Shown here: positions 43,726 through 56,058 of the stretch, piece after piece
How the letters are laid out: every line of letters begins with the position of its first letter
How positions within the stretch are numbered: position 1 is the stretch's first letter
Assembly: GCA_947685225.1 (NCBI GenBank)
Contig: CANTUV010000008.1
Location: forward strand, 36,634,001-36,698,000
Direction: 5' to 3'
DNA from: Garcia nutans
Lineage: Eukaryota; Streptophyta; Magnoliopsida; Malpighiales; Euphorbiaceae
DNA: 64,000 bases
The notes under the pieces: model-generated
Seen by the model: only the letters and a program-made list of their open reading frames with translations
Told to the model about the DNA's origin: nothing
Database searches by the model: none
Position numbers and translations under genes: made by a program

Positions 43726-44614
43726 ACAAATCAAGACTCCGATCAAAAACAACCATACACTCAACAACACACTTCTATACATTAACATCCTCTTCAAATA
43801 ATCTTAACAAAACATACTCAAAACTCATCTCAAACTTGCAACACACCCAAAACAAGCCAAAACCCACATCAAACACCAAACACAAAATCATCTCAAAACC
43901 CTTACCACATATACAACATCATCTCTTCCAACCATTTACCCTTTTCTTCCATCCATTCTCAAAATCCATCATCAACTCACTCAAACACTTCTCACATCTC
44001 AAAATCAACCAACACACTCTTAAAAATCTATCAAACTCAAATATCATTTCAAATAAGCACAAAAATCACAAGAGAACTTACCAAAGTTACAAAACTTCTT
44101 GAATCACCAACTTGATCACTTAATCTTTCTTCAATTTGAGCTTCACTCAACAAGATCTTCTCTTTGCCTCTTGCTTCCTTTGTCCAAGGAGGAGCCGGCC
44201 ACAATGGAAAAGAAGAAGAAAAAATGAAGAAGCAAAGTCAAATTTTTCTTTTAATCTCCACCAAGTGATCTTATCCAAGCAATTACCAAAATACCCTCAA
44301 TCATATAACTAACTTTTTGTTTCATATAAGCCCTTATATGTAATTACACACTCAACACAAATAAATATCTCTTCCATTGACTCTTCATTTGACCAATTTA
44401 TATGTTATATATATCATCATATACACAACATATACCATTCTCTCTAAACCCTAATTCTTTTCCCCAAAACACATATACACAAGCATTCACTTTCCAAAAA
44501 TCTTTTCTCTTGCAATTTAACACATATATTCAATCCAATATATCACTACAACAACAATAACAACAACATCAACAACATAATCAAAACTTCTAGACCATAT
44601 ATGAGGATATTACA

Positions 44615-44653
44615 ATTCTCCCCCTCTAAAAAGAAAATTTCGTCCTCGAAATT
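44615..44653 (-). other. polypurine tract and pre-PPT hairpin of element F
   Basis: Minus strand: AATTTCGAGGACGAAATT (44653-44636), then TTAGAGGGGGAGAAT up to the LTR at 44614. The hairpin starts eight bases after the gag-pol stop. Confidence 0.85.
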
Positions 44654-44661
44654 ACCTGATA

Positions 44662-47600
44662 TCAAAGCTGAAACAACTGAGGATATTGCTCTCGCATTGT
44701 TTGCTCACTTTCCCAAGTTGCTTCTTCCTTTCCATGATTTTTCCATAGAACCTTCACCAATGGCACTCTCTTGTTTTTCAATTCTTTCACATCACGTGCC
44801 AAAATAGCAACTGGTTCCTCTTCAAATGTCAAATCTGGACTCACTTCGATAGATTCAATTGGCAACACATGAGATGGATCCGATCTGTACCTCCTCAACA
44901 TAGAAACATGAAATACATTATGAATACGATCCAACTCAGGTGGCAAAGCAAGCTGATAAGCCACTAGCCCAACTCTTTCCAAAACTTCATACGGTCCAAT
45001 GAAACGAGGACTCAATTTCCCTTTCCGACCGAACCTCAAAATCTTCTTCCAAGGAGACACTTTCAGAAATACCTTATCTCCAACATCAAACTCTATATCT
45101 CTCCTTTTCAGATCTGCATAAGACTTCTGTCGGTCTGAAGCTGCTTTTAACCTGCCTCGAATCAACTTTACTTTTTCTTCAGTTTCTTGAATCAAATCAG
45201 GACCAATCAACTTATTATCTCCAAGCTCATTCCAACAAAGAGGTGTCCTACACCGTCTGCCATACAATGCTTCAAACGGTGCCATACCAATGCTGGATTG
45301 GTGACTGTTGTTGTAAGCAAACTCCACAAGAGGTAAGAATCTATCCCAACTTCCAAAGAAATCGATGACACAGCTTCTCAACATGTCCTCAATAATCTGT
45401 ATCACCCTCTCTGACTGTCCATCCGTCTGTGGATGAAAAGCAGTACTGAAGTGTAATCGAGAACCCAAAGCACTATGCAAACTCTCCCAAAATCTGGAAG
45501 TAAACCTGGGATCTCGATCAGACACTAAAGAAGTTGGAACACCATGCAACTTCACAATCTCATGGATATACAGCTCAGCCAATCTCTCCAAAGAGTAATC
45601 CATCCGAACCGGAAGGAAATGAGTTGTCTTAGTCAATCTATCCACAATCACCCATATAGCATCATGCTTCTTTTGTGTCAATGGCAAACCAGACACAAAA
45701 TCCATCGTCACTCTATCCCACTTCCATTCTGGTACTGATAATGGTTGAAGCAATCCAGTTGGAACTTGATGCTCTGCTTTAACCTTCTGACAGGTGAGAC
45801 ATTTCGACACAAAATCTGCAATATCTCTCTTCAAACCAATCCACCAGTAATGCTGTCTCAAATCATGATACATCTTTGTATTACCCGGATGCATAGCAAA
45901 CACTGACTAATGTGCTTCTTCTAAAATGACTCTTTTCAAATCAACATCATCGGGTGCACACAATCGGTTCTTAAACCAGAGACTCCCATCACCTTTCATA
46001 ACAAAATCTCTAGTCTTCCCATTCTTGCAATCTGAAATAATCTTCTGAATCTTCATATCAATCAACTGAGCCTCTTTGATCTGATCTAACAAAACTGGTT
46101 TCAAAAGCAACTTTGCCAACAATGCACCATCGTCACAAGCTACAAAACTGGCATGCAAAGCTCTCAACTCAACAAGCAACGAGAGCGAGTAAACAGTTAA
46201 ACCAGCTAAAGACTTCCGACTCAAGGCATCAGCAACAACATTTGCTTTACCTGGATGATAATCAATCAAACAGTCGTAGTCTTTAATCAATTCCAACCAT
46301 CTTCTCTGCCGAAGATTGAGCTCTTTTTGAACACCCAAATATTTCAAACTTTTGTGATCAGTGTAGATAAAACATTTCTCCCCAAACAGATAGTGTCGCC
46401 AAATCTTCAATGCAAACACAATGGCTGCTAGCTCCAAATCATGGGTCGGATAGTTAAGCTCATGCGGTTTCAACTGTCGAGATGCATAAGCTATAACTTT
46501 ACCTTCCTGCATCAGCACACACCCCAAACCACTATGTGAAGCATCACTGTAGATCACATATGGTTTGCCTTCTACAGGTAAAGTAAGAACAGGTGCTTGA
46601 GTCAACATTTCTCTCAACTGCTCAAAGCTAGTCTGACACTGATCTGTCCACACAAATCTCACTCCCTTACGAAGCAATCTGGTGAGTGGAGTAGCTATCA
46701 AAGAAAACCCTTTCACAAACCGCCGGTAATAGCCTGCCAAACCCAGAAAACTTCTAACCTCAATCACCAACTTGGGTGGACTCCAATTCAATATAGCTTC
46801 AACTTTGCTCGGATCAACTCTAATGCCTTCCTCTGAAACTATATGACCGAGAAAAGCGACTTGATCCAACCAGAACTCACACTTCGACAATTTGGCAAAC
46901 AACCGCTTCTCTTTCAAAATCTGCAACACAATCCGCAGATGCATATCATGTTCCTCTTCATTCCGCGAATACACCAGAATGTCATCGATGAAGACCACTA
47001 CAAACTGATCCAGATAGGGCTTGAACACCCTATTCATCAAATCCATAAAAGCTGCAGGTGCATTCGTTAGACCAAAAGGCATAACTAGAAATTCATAATG
47101 CCCATACCTGGTCCGAAAGGCAGTCTTTGGAACATCTTCAGCCTTGACTCTCAGCTGATGGTACCCAGATCTCAAATCAATTTTAGAAAACACAGCTGCA
47201 CCCTTCAATTGATCAAAGAGATCATCGATTCTAGGCAAAGGATATTTATTTTTAATAGTCACCTTGTTCAATTGCCTATAATCGATACACAACCTCATAG
47301 TACCATCTTTCTTCTTCACAAATAGCACAGGAGCTCCCCAAGGAGAAACACTGGGGCGAATAAATCCTTTATCCAACAACTCCTGTAATTGCACTTTCAA
47401 TTCCCTCAATTCTGCTGGTGCCATTCTATAAGGAGTAATAGAGATAGGAGTGGTACCAGGCAACAATTCAATACCGAACTCCACCTCTCTCTCAGGAGGT
47501 AACCCTGGCAACTCCTCTGGAAATACATCTGGGAACTCTGCAACTGTGGCAATACTATCAATGGGAGAACCCTTCACTCTAGTATCTATCACATGAGCAA

Positions 47601-49305
47601 GATAAGCTTCACACCCCTTTCTAATCAACCTCCTGGCTGCAACAGCTGAAACAAATAAGGAGGCTAGCTGTTCCTGCTCATTAGATACTATCACCTCTCT
47701 ACCATCAACAGTTCTCAAAGAAACAATTTTCCTTTTACAGTCTACCACAGCTCCATGTCTAGATAGCCAGTCCATACCTAGACTCACATCATATTCCTTA
47801 AATGGCATCTCAATCAAGTCTCCAAGGAACTCCTCACCTTGCACCCTCACTGCACTATCTCGGTGCACTTTACTCACAATCACACTATGTCCTAACGGAT
47901 TTGTCACCAACACATCAAATCCTAGGGACTCAACATGCATATCAGATACAGGCAAAACAGATGCAATAATATAAGAATGTGTGGAACCCGGATAAATCAA
48001 AGCAAGTACTGAAGTATCAAATAAAGAAAAAGTACCAGCTATGACTGCCGATGCATCTGGCTGCCTCTGCATAACATACATCCTCTGGGAAGATCCAACC
48101 TCCTCTGGTCTACTCTCCCTGGATGTAGCACCTCCTCTAGCACTGAACCCAGATCTGCCTCCCCTGCTGCTACCTCTGCCTGCTCGACCTCCCCTCACAC
48201 TAGATCGAGAAGCTGCAGTATCAACTGACATCTGTTCTTGCCTCTCAGGATAATCTCTAGCAAAGTGATCTGGTGATCCACATCTGAAACAAACCCCTGC
48301 TACACCAGTCTTCCAGGAAGGACCACCATGTGGCCTACCACAATGAATGCAGATGGGTAGGGTAGATCTCTGAATCATAGGGGTCGGAGCACTTGCCACT
48401 GAAGCTGCAGGTCTAAATCTCTGCCTCTGTAACTGCACTGACCTACCAGCTGACCTCTGACTCCTACTAACTCTAGGAACAAAGCTTCCTTTACCTCTCT
48501 TAACAGAAGAAGACCCTGCCTCAAACTGGGGCCTTCTCACTCTGACCTCTTCCTCTGAAGCAGCTGCAATAACTTGAGCTCGCTCTACACTTCGAGCTGC
48601 TGCCACTAGCTGGGAGAAATCGTGATATCTAGATCCAGCCACTAAGCACATGATAGAGGGCCTCAATCCTTCCTGAAACCTCCGGCATCTATCTATCTCA
48701 TCAGCTATAATGCCACCAGCATAATGGCTCAATCTAATAAACTCAACCTCATATTCAGTTACAGTCTTGCTATCTTGCTTCAAGCTTAAGAACTCCATCT
48801 TCTTCATGTCTTTGTACTCCCTAGGAGTATACTTCAATTCAAACTCTCTCAGAAAATCCGCATATGACAAGGTTGGTGGATCATCCATAGAATGGGGCAC
48901 TGTCCTCCACCAGTCATATGCATCCTTCTGTAGCAAAGATCTTGCATAATCAAACTTTTCCTCCGAGGTGGCTTGCAACTGAATAAAGATCCTCTGTACT
49001 TTGTCAAGCCACTGTTCTGCTACAGCTGGATCAGTAGTACCAAGGAAATCCTCCGCTCCATACTTCCTCAGTTTATCATAGTGCCTCACTGGTACCATAG
49101 GCTGAGGGGGTGGTGGCACTGGTTGCACTGGTGCTTGCCTCAAAGCTTCTACCACATGCCTAACCCAAGCTGGTGGAACCTCCTCACCAACTGGTCTACC
49201 CGACACCGAAGCAGGTGCCTCCTCAGCACTAACAACCCTAACTCCATCATCAGGGACAATACTCTCAGCACTACCCTCAACTGACTGGCGTGAGTGGGAA
49301 TCCAT
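44662..49305 (-). CDS. gag-pol polyprotein of chromovirus F, one internal stop
   Basis: A single frame of 1548 codons from ATG at 49305, broken once by TAG at codon 1133 (45907-45909). Order: Retrotrans_gag (about 90-250), a CCHC-type knuckle at about 339-352 that reads CFRCGSPDHFARDY, protease near 438, RT (about 610-800, with YPLPRIDDLFDQLK and FIDDILVYS), RNase H (about 915-1030, VIYSDAS, TDHKSLKYL, ADALSRK), integrase with HHCC (about 1138-1170), a DD35E core (about 1200, 1261, 1297) and a chromodomain-like tail (KVLWKNHGKEEATWES). Besides the stop, the last knuckle Cys is Tyr and the protease motif reads LIYPGSTHSY where Asp is expected. RT and integrase catalytic residues are intact. 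It would copy and integrate F-type RNA if functional. The Tekay/Del assignment rests on the tail and pol sequence. It is the only near-complete pol in the window. Confidence 0.95.
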
Positions 49306-49317
49306 TACAACCTAACA
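49306..49317 (-). other. end of the F leader and left target duplication of E
   Basis: Twelve bases between the gag start codon of F and the E LTR. TAACA (49313-49317) is repeated at 59290-59294 on the other side of E. Confidence 0.9.
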
Positions 49318-51346
49318 TGTAATATCCTCATGTATACCTTAAAAGTTTTGATTATGTTATTGTTATATATTGGATTGAATATATGTGTTAAATTACAAGA
49401 GAAAAGAAGTTGGGAAAAGAATGTATAGGTATTTGTGTTTTGAGAAGAAAAGAGGGTGTAGAGAGAAGTGTATATGTTGTTTATATGGTTGTATAACTAA
49501 CATATACATTGGTCAAAAGGGTTGGTCAATACAAGATGATATTTATTTGTGGCATGTGAAATTATATATATGGGTATATATGAGACAAAAGATTAATTAA
49601 ATGGATGAAGGGCATGGAGGTAATTTTCTTTGGTTAAGTTGCATGGTGGAGATTAAAAGAAGAAAAGTGGTTGACTTGTTGGTATTTTCTTCTTTCTTTC
49701 TTGAAGAGGCCGGCCATTGAAGAAGAGAAAGAGCTAGGGAGGTGTTTGAAGTTCTATAATCAAATTGAAGAAGGAATCAAGGGTTTTGGTTAGAGATTTG
49801 TGGAATTTCTTCATTTAAGGTAAGTTTTCTCTTGATTTCTCTTGTTCTATTTGGAATTTTGTTTGAGTTTGATGGAGTGTGTTTTTGTATGGTGTGTGTA
49901 AAAGTGTTGAAATGGAATTAAAGATAAGAAGCTAGGTTGGTGTTGGTGATGGAAGAGTAAGAGTTGTGTTTAGTGAATTTTTTTTCTGTTTTACAATTAG
50001 TATAGGCTGTGACTTTAATGATTTTTAATTAATTATAGAAAAATGTTCTTGAAGTGAATTTTTTATATGTTGTGCCTCTATGAGTATAGAATGACTGAAA
50101 AATATGTTGATTCGATTTTGGAATGGTTATGAGTTTAGAAAGATTATTTTTATTAGACCTGTTCCATCAGGTACCTTAACTGAGACAGCTATATTTCGGG
50201 ATTTTTAATAAAATGTAGAAAAATCATATCCAATTGAATTTTGGATATGTTTTTTCTTAGTGAGTCTAGTATTTGAGAAAAATAATTTGGAACCACGTTG
50301 ATTGAATTTGATTTATGGAATTCACAAAGTTCAGAACTGCTGCCAGGATGCAGGGCAATTGGGGCAGTCTGGTTAGGTGAACTATTTGACCAAGATTTTG
50401 TGTTCAGTTTGATCTGAAATTTTAAAGGAATGATTTTAAGATACAAAACTAAATTCTGTAAAAATTTTAGAATTTTTAGTCAAGTAGATTATTTTATACA
50501 ATTTTTCAAAATAAGGATAAAATGGAGTCTTAAACCAGAATGTACTATTCATATGGTCATTTTGCTAATATTCCTTTGGATTAGGTTTTGAAGAGATTGG
50601 GTTGCATTAACCTAAATGTGGAGAATTCTTGGAAAGAAAAGAAATTTATAGATTGATGGGACTAGTTCTTGAGGTAAGTACCAATACATATGATTGTATT
50701 TAATTACATAATTTGAGGCTTAACACATTTGTTTGCAAATGTGTTAAGTGATCTATTATATTGTTAACATAATTGGACTAAGGTGATGATTGAATGATGT
50801 GAAGGATGTGAAGATCATTAACAAGGTAAGCATAAACCCTATTTGATTGTATATCCTTATATGTCTTTGAACATTAACACATTGGGATGAAAGTGTTAAA
50901 TAAGCTATTATATTGCGAATGTAAATGAAGAATATATATAAAGGATGAAATATGAAATGGGAAAGGTAGGAAGAAATGAGGATCATTCTTAAGGTATGTG
51001 CAATTTGTTATGATAAATACTCTAGTAATGAATGATGTTAATGTGTTTTGAGAAGTGAGAAAATGTTATGTTATATGCATTGTGAATCTTGTGTATGGCA
51101 ATGTATTATATGAATAATATACTTTGAAATGTGATATCAATGATGCTATATGTATCATATGGATTGAGATATGATATGATATGAAGCCATTGTGATTGGC
51201 TATGATAATTCAATTGAAAGAGATAAGGCATGTTGGCCTAATTGATGATGAGATTGATAATGAAATAATAAATGAATTGTTTGTTTAATATGTTATTCAG
51301 TTTCAGAGTTCTGGATTTGGGTGGCATGCCTAAGAAATGATGAAAG

Positions 51347-51529
51347 GTAACAGTCTTGCCGGGTTGAGGATCTCCTCATATGTGTTGAGTTGATGGTCCA
51401 AGAGACTGGGTCTGTTACACTATGAGAATTGTGAATATGAGATATATGATTTGTAACAGTCTTGCCGGGTTGAGGATCTCCTCATATGTGTTGAGTTGAT
51501 GGTCCAAGAGACTGGGTCTGTTACACTAT
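51347..51529 (+). repeat. 77-bp direct duplication in the 5' LTR of E
   Basis: Two identical 77-bp units (51347-51423 and 51453-51529) starting GTAACAGTCTTGCCGGG and ending CTGTTACACTAT, separated by 29 bp. Each unit is bounded by the inverted pair GTAACAG and CTGTTAC. It lies in the module between the GGTGGCATGCC and CTCTGAACTTTGAATAACA anchors. The 3' LTR has the same at 58088-58164 and 58194-58270, so it predates the insertion. Confidence 0.9.
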
Positions 51530-51814
51530 CCATGGATAGAGATACATGTATATACATTGCCTACGGGCGTGATGATTGTGACTATGAACCAAAGCAGTAA
51601 CTCTGAACTTTGAATAACATATTAGTGTTTTGGGCCCGAGTCTGTCTTTATTGTCAATGTGAAATGCAAGTATTGAAATATTGATTGTGAGTATTAATAA
51701 TGAATTATGCTTGGTGAATTGTGAATAATATAATGTTATTAAGTGTAATATGTAAATGAATTGTGGTTGATGATAAAGGTTGTCTTTATTGGAAATATGA
51801 TTTATGATTTGTAT

Positions 51815-51965
51815 GATATGTAAATTGTGTATTGCAATAATGAGTGATATGTTGTGTAATGTGTGTATTGCAATAATGAGTGTATGATATGTAATGTGTG
51901 TATTGCAATAATAATTGGTATGATATGTAAAGTGTGTATTGCAATAATGGTTGGTGTGGTATATA
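51815..51965 (+). repeat. GTGTATTGCAATAATG short tandem repeat in LTR E
   Basis: Four units of about 34-40 bp containing TGTGTATTGCAATAATG. Present in both LTRs (58556-58706). Confidence 0.85.
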
Positions 51966-52192
51966 TATAATGTAGGGGTATTAATATATTGGTTTTGAGT
52001 ATTGGTGATGCATTGGGGTTGGTGATAATATTATGTATATATATATACATCATATATGAAATTAGCTAGGATATATTAAAGATAAAATTAAAAAGAAAAG
52101 AAGATATGATAAGAACTAATTATATATTGAATCGATTTATCATTATATATCAATACTTCTATACTATATGTTTATATTTTATATTTGGACTA

Positions 52193-52229
52193 CTAAGCTC
52201 TCCGGCTTAGCGCGGGTGTTTATTCGCGC
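52193..52229 (+). promoter_or_regulatory. double stem-loop in the 5' LTR of E
   Basis: CTAAGCTCTCCGGCTTAG (6-bp stem) then GCGCGGGTGTTTATTCGCGC (5-bp stem). The loops differ fully from H, I and F while the stems are kept. Confidence 0.78.
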
Positions 52230-52555
52230 AGGTATATAGATGGAAGATATGAAGTCTTTTGTTATGCCACAAGAAGAGTAAAGTTTGTCGAGACCAACTA
52301 GAGGGTAATGCATACATGTATAAATTTTAATTATGATGTATTTCTGACGAGAGAGTATTTATATGTATAAATGAAGTTTTAATAAAGATAATGATTTTGT
52401 AAATGTTATTTAAATTAAGGTATTATGGTTTGAACTCTGTTACAGGTTTTTAAAAGGTAACGAAAAGTGACATCCTTATACTTTATATATTTACTGTATG
52501 TATACTAGGTATATGCATAGTACTTATATAGGGTATCGGGGTGTTACAATTGTTT

Positions 52556-52572
52556 TGGTATCAGAGCTTAGG
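52556..52572 (+). other. primer binding site for initiator tRNA-Met (element E)
   Basis: TGGTATCAGAGCTTAGG, eight bases (ATTGTTTT overlapping its first T) after the LTR. TGGTATCAGAGC is the standard complement to the plant initiator tRNA-Met 3' end. Confidence 0.93.
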
Positions 52573-55500
52573 TTCGAGATTCTCGGCCTAAGTGAGATTA
52601 AAAAAAAAAAATTTTTTTTGAAAAGTTTAAATAGAAATAAAAAGGAAAAGTTTTGAAATGAAATTTGTAATACGTGCATATGCATTGACATCTAGGTTGG
52701 TCTCGGATGTGGCATAATATAAATTGTAGAATATTTGTGTTATATGAGATGTTCAATATAGTTGATGATATATGTGTATACTATTTTGATGTGATGAGAA
52801 ATTATGATTGTTGACAATGATGTTGGAAATGAATTATAATTGAGGCATAGTGCCTAATTGATTATGAGAAACGCATTGTGAAATGTAATGTGATATTTGT
52901 ATATTAATGATGCATATGAAGAATGTCATGTTGTGTGCAACATGAAATGTAATGTTAATATTTATGAGCAATATTATGTAGGGCATAATGTGAATTGAAA
53001 CATAAAGAAATAAAAAGGAGAATACAGTTGAAAATAAGTAGCAATCCAAATCAAGATTAAAATATGTATTCTTTCCTTTATACTTTGAACCTCTTTATAA
53101 TAATGTTTATGTTGAGGTTGTTAGACAGAGAAAATATTGCTGGATTGTTATTATTGAAAGATATGTTACTAAAATGAGGAAAGAATGGTGGAATAGTGAA
53201 TGAGTTAGTTAGTATAGACAAAGTGTGATTATTTAAAGTTGGGATATATGTATATAAAATTAAGGTTTTGTTTAAAGGAAAAAGAGATGATATTGGTTAA
53301 GTAAGAAAATAAGTTGATATTGTTATTTTAATGCGAACATGGTAAATTCAATGTTAGAAATGTGAGATGCTTGGATATTGTGAAAGCTCATGGTAATGGT
53401 GATAATATGTGATATTTGAGATTTTTGAAGTGAGCTTTATGATTGTGGAAATTATATGTTTTAATATTGCTTTGTGATATATATTTGTAAGATGTTTTTA
53501 AAGTGATGATAGAAAAGATGAGTTTGGCAAATTGAAGCTTAAACGAAGTAGTACATTGAGAAGTTAAAGTTTTAGTGGAATTTGATAAAGATTATTGGGA
53601 TATTGATAGTTAACTGTATATGCAATGCATGAGCTAAGTGAAATGACTAGTATTGCATATGGAAGTATTATGAATTGAGTAATGTGATTGATAGTATGAG
53701 AATTTGTTTTGAAATAATCAAGGAAGTGGATAAGTAAATAGAAATGAGTTATTTTAAGTCATTTTACTGAACAGGGTAAGAATGAATATGGGAGTGTATT
53801 AAATATTTTTAAAGACGAAAGTGAAAGAGATGTCACATTGGGAATGTGACTGAGATGAATATGAAGTGTTACTATAGTCGGAATATATATGTTTGTAGTG
53901 TGAATAAATACTTTATATCATATTGGAAGAATGAGAAGGATAGTGTTTAAAAGAAAATGATAAACACTAAATTTGTATTGAATGTATGAAAAAGGAAAAT
54001 ACTATAAGAGCATATAATTAAGTGTATACATGTATATGATATGTGAATTGAGTTTTCCAATATGAATGAAATTATGATATATAAACACATTTGTGAATCA
54101 CATTATGAGGATGGCTTATGAAGATATATGTGGTATAATTATAGAATTAGTGATATGGAAAAACAATGTTATATGTATTAGTGGACCTAAGAGAGATTAG
54201 GTCTTGAACTGTGTAAAGCTAGATGGATTATGTGATGGAAGTGAGAATGGAAAGAACTTGAGTAATATTGGACAGTGAAAATTGTTATAATGAGTATTGA
54301 ACTTGATGATTATATTATATTTAGAGTTTCAAAGTATTCACATATGAAAAGTTCTATGTAATTATATTATAAGAGATTGTAGATGGATTAGAAATGAAGT
54401 GATGAATAGAAATTGTATAAGAACTGTATATGATTGAATATGTATATAGTAATATTGTTAAAGCATGAGTTAAGTTGATAAGGATCATATAAGCGAATAC
54501 AAATTGGTTGAAACGAAGTTGGAATGTGTTAACTTCTGTTATACTAAAAATGTTAAGATTGAGAATAGAATTATAAAAGAACAGTATTGAATTGAAAGTT
54601 CTAGGTTTGAATATTAATCTCTTAAAGTCATGTGTTTTGTTCAGTATTTTGGATCGGTTAATTTGTTATCCATGGATTTGGATCTTAGATATAATGATTG
54701 TAATACGGATTTGGTGAGGTTGACAATTTTGTTTGAGAAGTATAGTTAAAAATTATGATGGTTAAAGTTGTACCTTATTATTTTTTTTTTATGTTAAGAA
54801 TTTGGTTATAACTGTGAAAAAAAAATTAAAAAATTAAAAATTTTTGAAATGTGTTGAGTTATGGATAATATGACAAAAAGGTAATCAAAATAAATATACC
54901 AATGATAGGAAATGTGAAGAGTTAGTAAAAGGGAGAAATTATATTATATGAATGAAAGTTATACTGAATATGTTTATGGTATGTAACTTGAGGTTTAAGG
55001 GAATGAACTCAAAGTTTGAGTGAATGAATTATAGATATTAAGTATGATATAACATTTTTATGAGAATTGGTGGAAATTATACTAAGATAATAAAGAATAA
55101 ACTATGTGTATATTAAAAGATATTAGAAGTGATTTGTTATCATGATGATTTGACTGAAAATAGATTGAAAGAGAGCAGAAATTGAATATAAGTTTGCTCT
55201 TATGGAATTAAGTTATATTTATACTTATATGAAAATTGTGAAATTTCATGATAAGTTAGATTACTTAATCGTTGGTTGGAATTGAACAAGATTGGAACGT
55301 GGGTATATTGTGACAGATAGATTAATTGATCTGGATTTGGCTAAGATTATGGATCATTAATAAAATTTAATGTGTATAGTTGTATTAAGAAAATAGGTAT
55401 TTACATGATAATGTATATGATGTAAATTTTAAAGTATGATTGGACATGAATGAGTGGAGTATAGTAGTTGTTAATCATGATAAGAAGAGAAAAAGATTGG

Positions 55501-56022
55501 TTATTTATAAAATAAGTTGAAAGATAATGTATTAATATGTAAGTTAAGTGAAAAGCATGCTAAAGAAATAACTCCATTTATGAAAAATCAGGATTTTGTT
55601 ATCTATTGAGGGTAATAAATGTCTATTTAGACAGTGATTGTAATGAAGGGATAATTAATGTTTAGATATAAGTCAATGATTTTTAATGTTAAAGTTAAGA
55701 GAGTAATTATACAGAAGTGAAATAACAAAATATATTAAATATAAAGATTAGATGGAGTATAAGTGTACTATAGAATGATCTGATTCTTATATAAAGACAT
55801 TAACAAGAAATGTAATGAGTTCTTTTGAATGTTTGATTAAGGAAATAACAAGATGTATAAACATATAGAATGATGAGTTATGGAATTTAAAGAAGGTGGT
55901 TGATTCTAAAGAGGAGAGTTGAAGCTATATAATTTGATGATATAATGACTTAAGCGTATAATTAACTTCATATGGAAGTTAAGATGGTATAGTATTATGA
56001 ATGGATTACAATTATGCTAGAT
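52573..56022 (+). other. non-coding interior of element E
   Basis: About 3.4 kb, very AT-rich and rich in TATATG, GAAATG and TGATATG words. All open frames are short and none looks like gag or pol. It does not obviously match the other elements in this window. Confidence 0.82.
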
Positions 56023-56058
56023 AATTTCGAGGACGAAATTATTTAAGGGGGAGAGAAT
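56023..56058 (+). other. pre-PPT hairpin and polypurine tract of element E
   Basis: AATTTCGAGGACGAAATT (56023-56040) followed by ATTTAAGGGGGAGAGAAT. The hairpin is retained although no coding sequence precedes it. Confidence 0.88.

Larger units (their letters stand above)
42062..44614 (-). mobile_element. 3' LTR of element F
   Basis: A 2553-bp LTR, complete, minus orientation (own start TGTAATATCCTCATATATGG at 44614, own end GGGGTGTTACA at 42062). The plus-strand frame 43641-44102 also occurs in the other copy only because the LTR is duplicated; it is not a gene. Confidence 0.93.
49318..52548 (+). mobile_element. 5' LTR of element E
   Basis: 3231 bp from TGTAATATCCTCATG to GGGGTGTTACA. Contains the donor-like GGTAAGTTTTCTCTTG (49819), two further GGTAAG words (50672, 50825), a 77-bp direct duplication in the exchangeable module, a TGTGTATTGCAATAATG repeat (51815-51965) and the double stem-loop. 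Confidence 0.95.

Noticed and set aside
43641..44102. 153-residue open frame, also present at 61020-61481
   Set aside because: Both copies lie in the two LTRs of F, so the duplication is that of the LTR. The composition is low-complexity and it has no recognisable domain.
49385..49600. 71-residue open frame with several Cys, repeated at 56126-56341
   Set aside because: Again duplicated only because the E LTR is duplicated; H and F have no equivalent reading.
52834..53049. 71-residue minus-strand frame in the E interior as a residual gag
   Set aside because: No gag motif, AT-driven composition and no counterpart in F.
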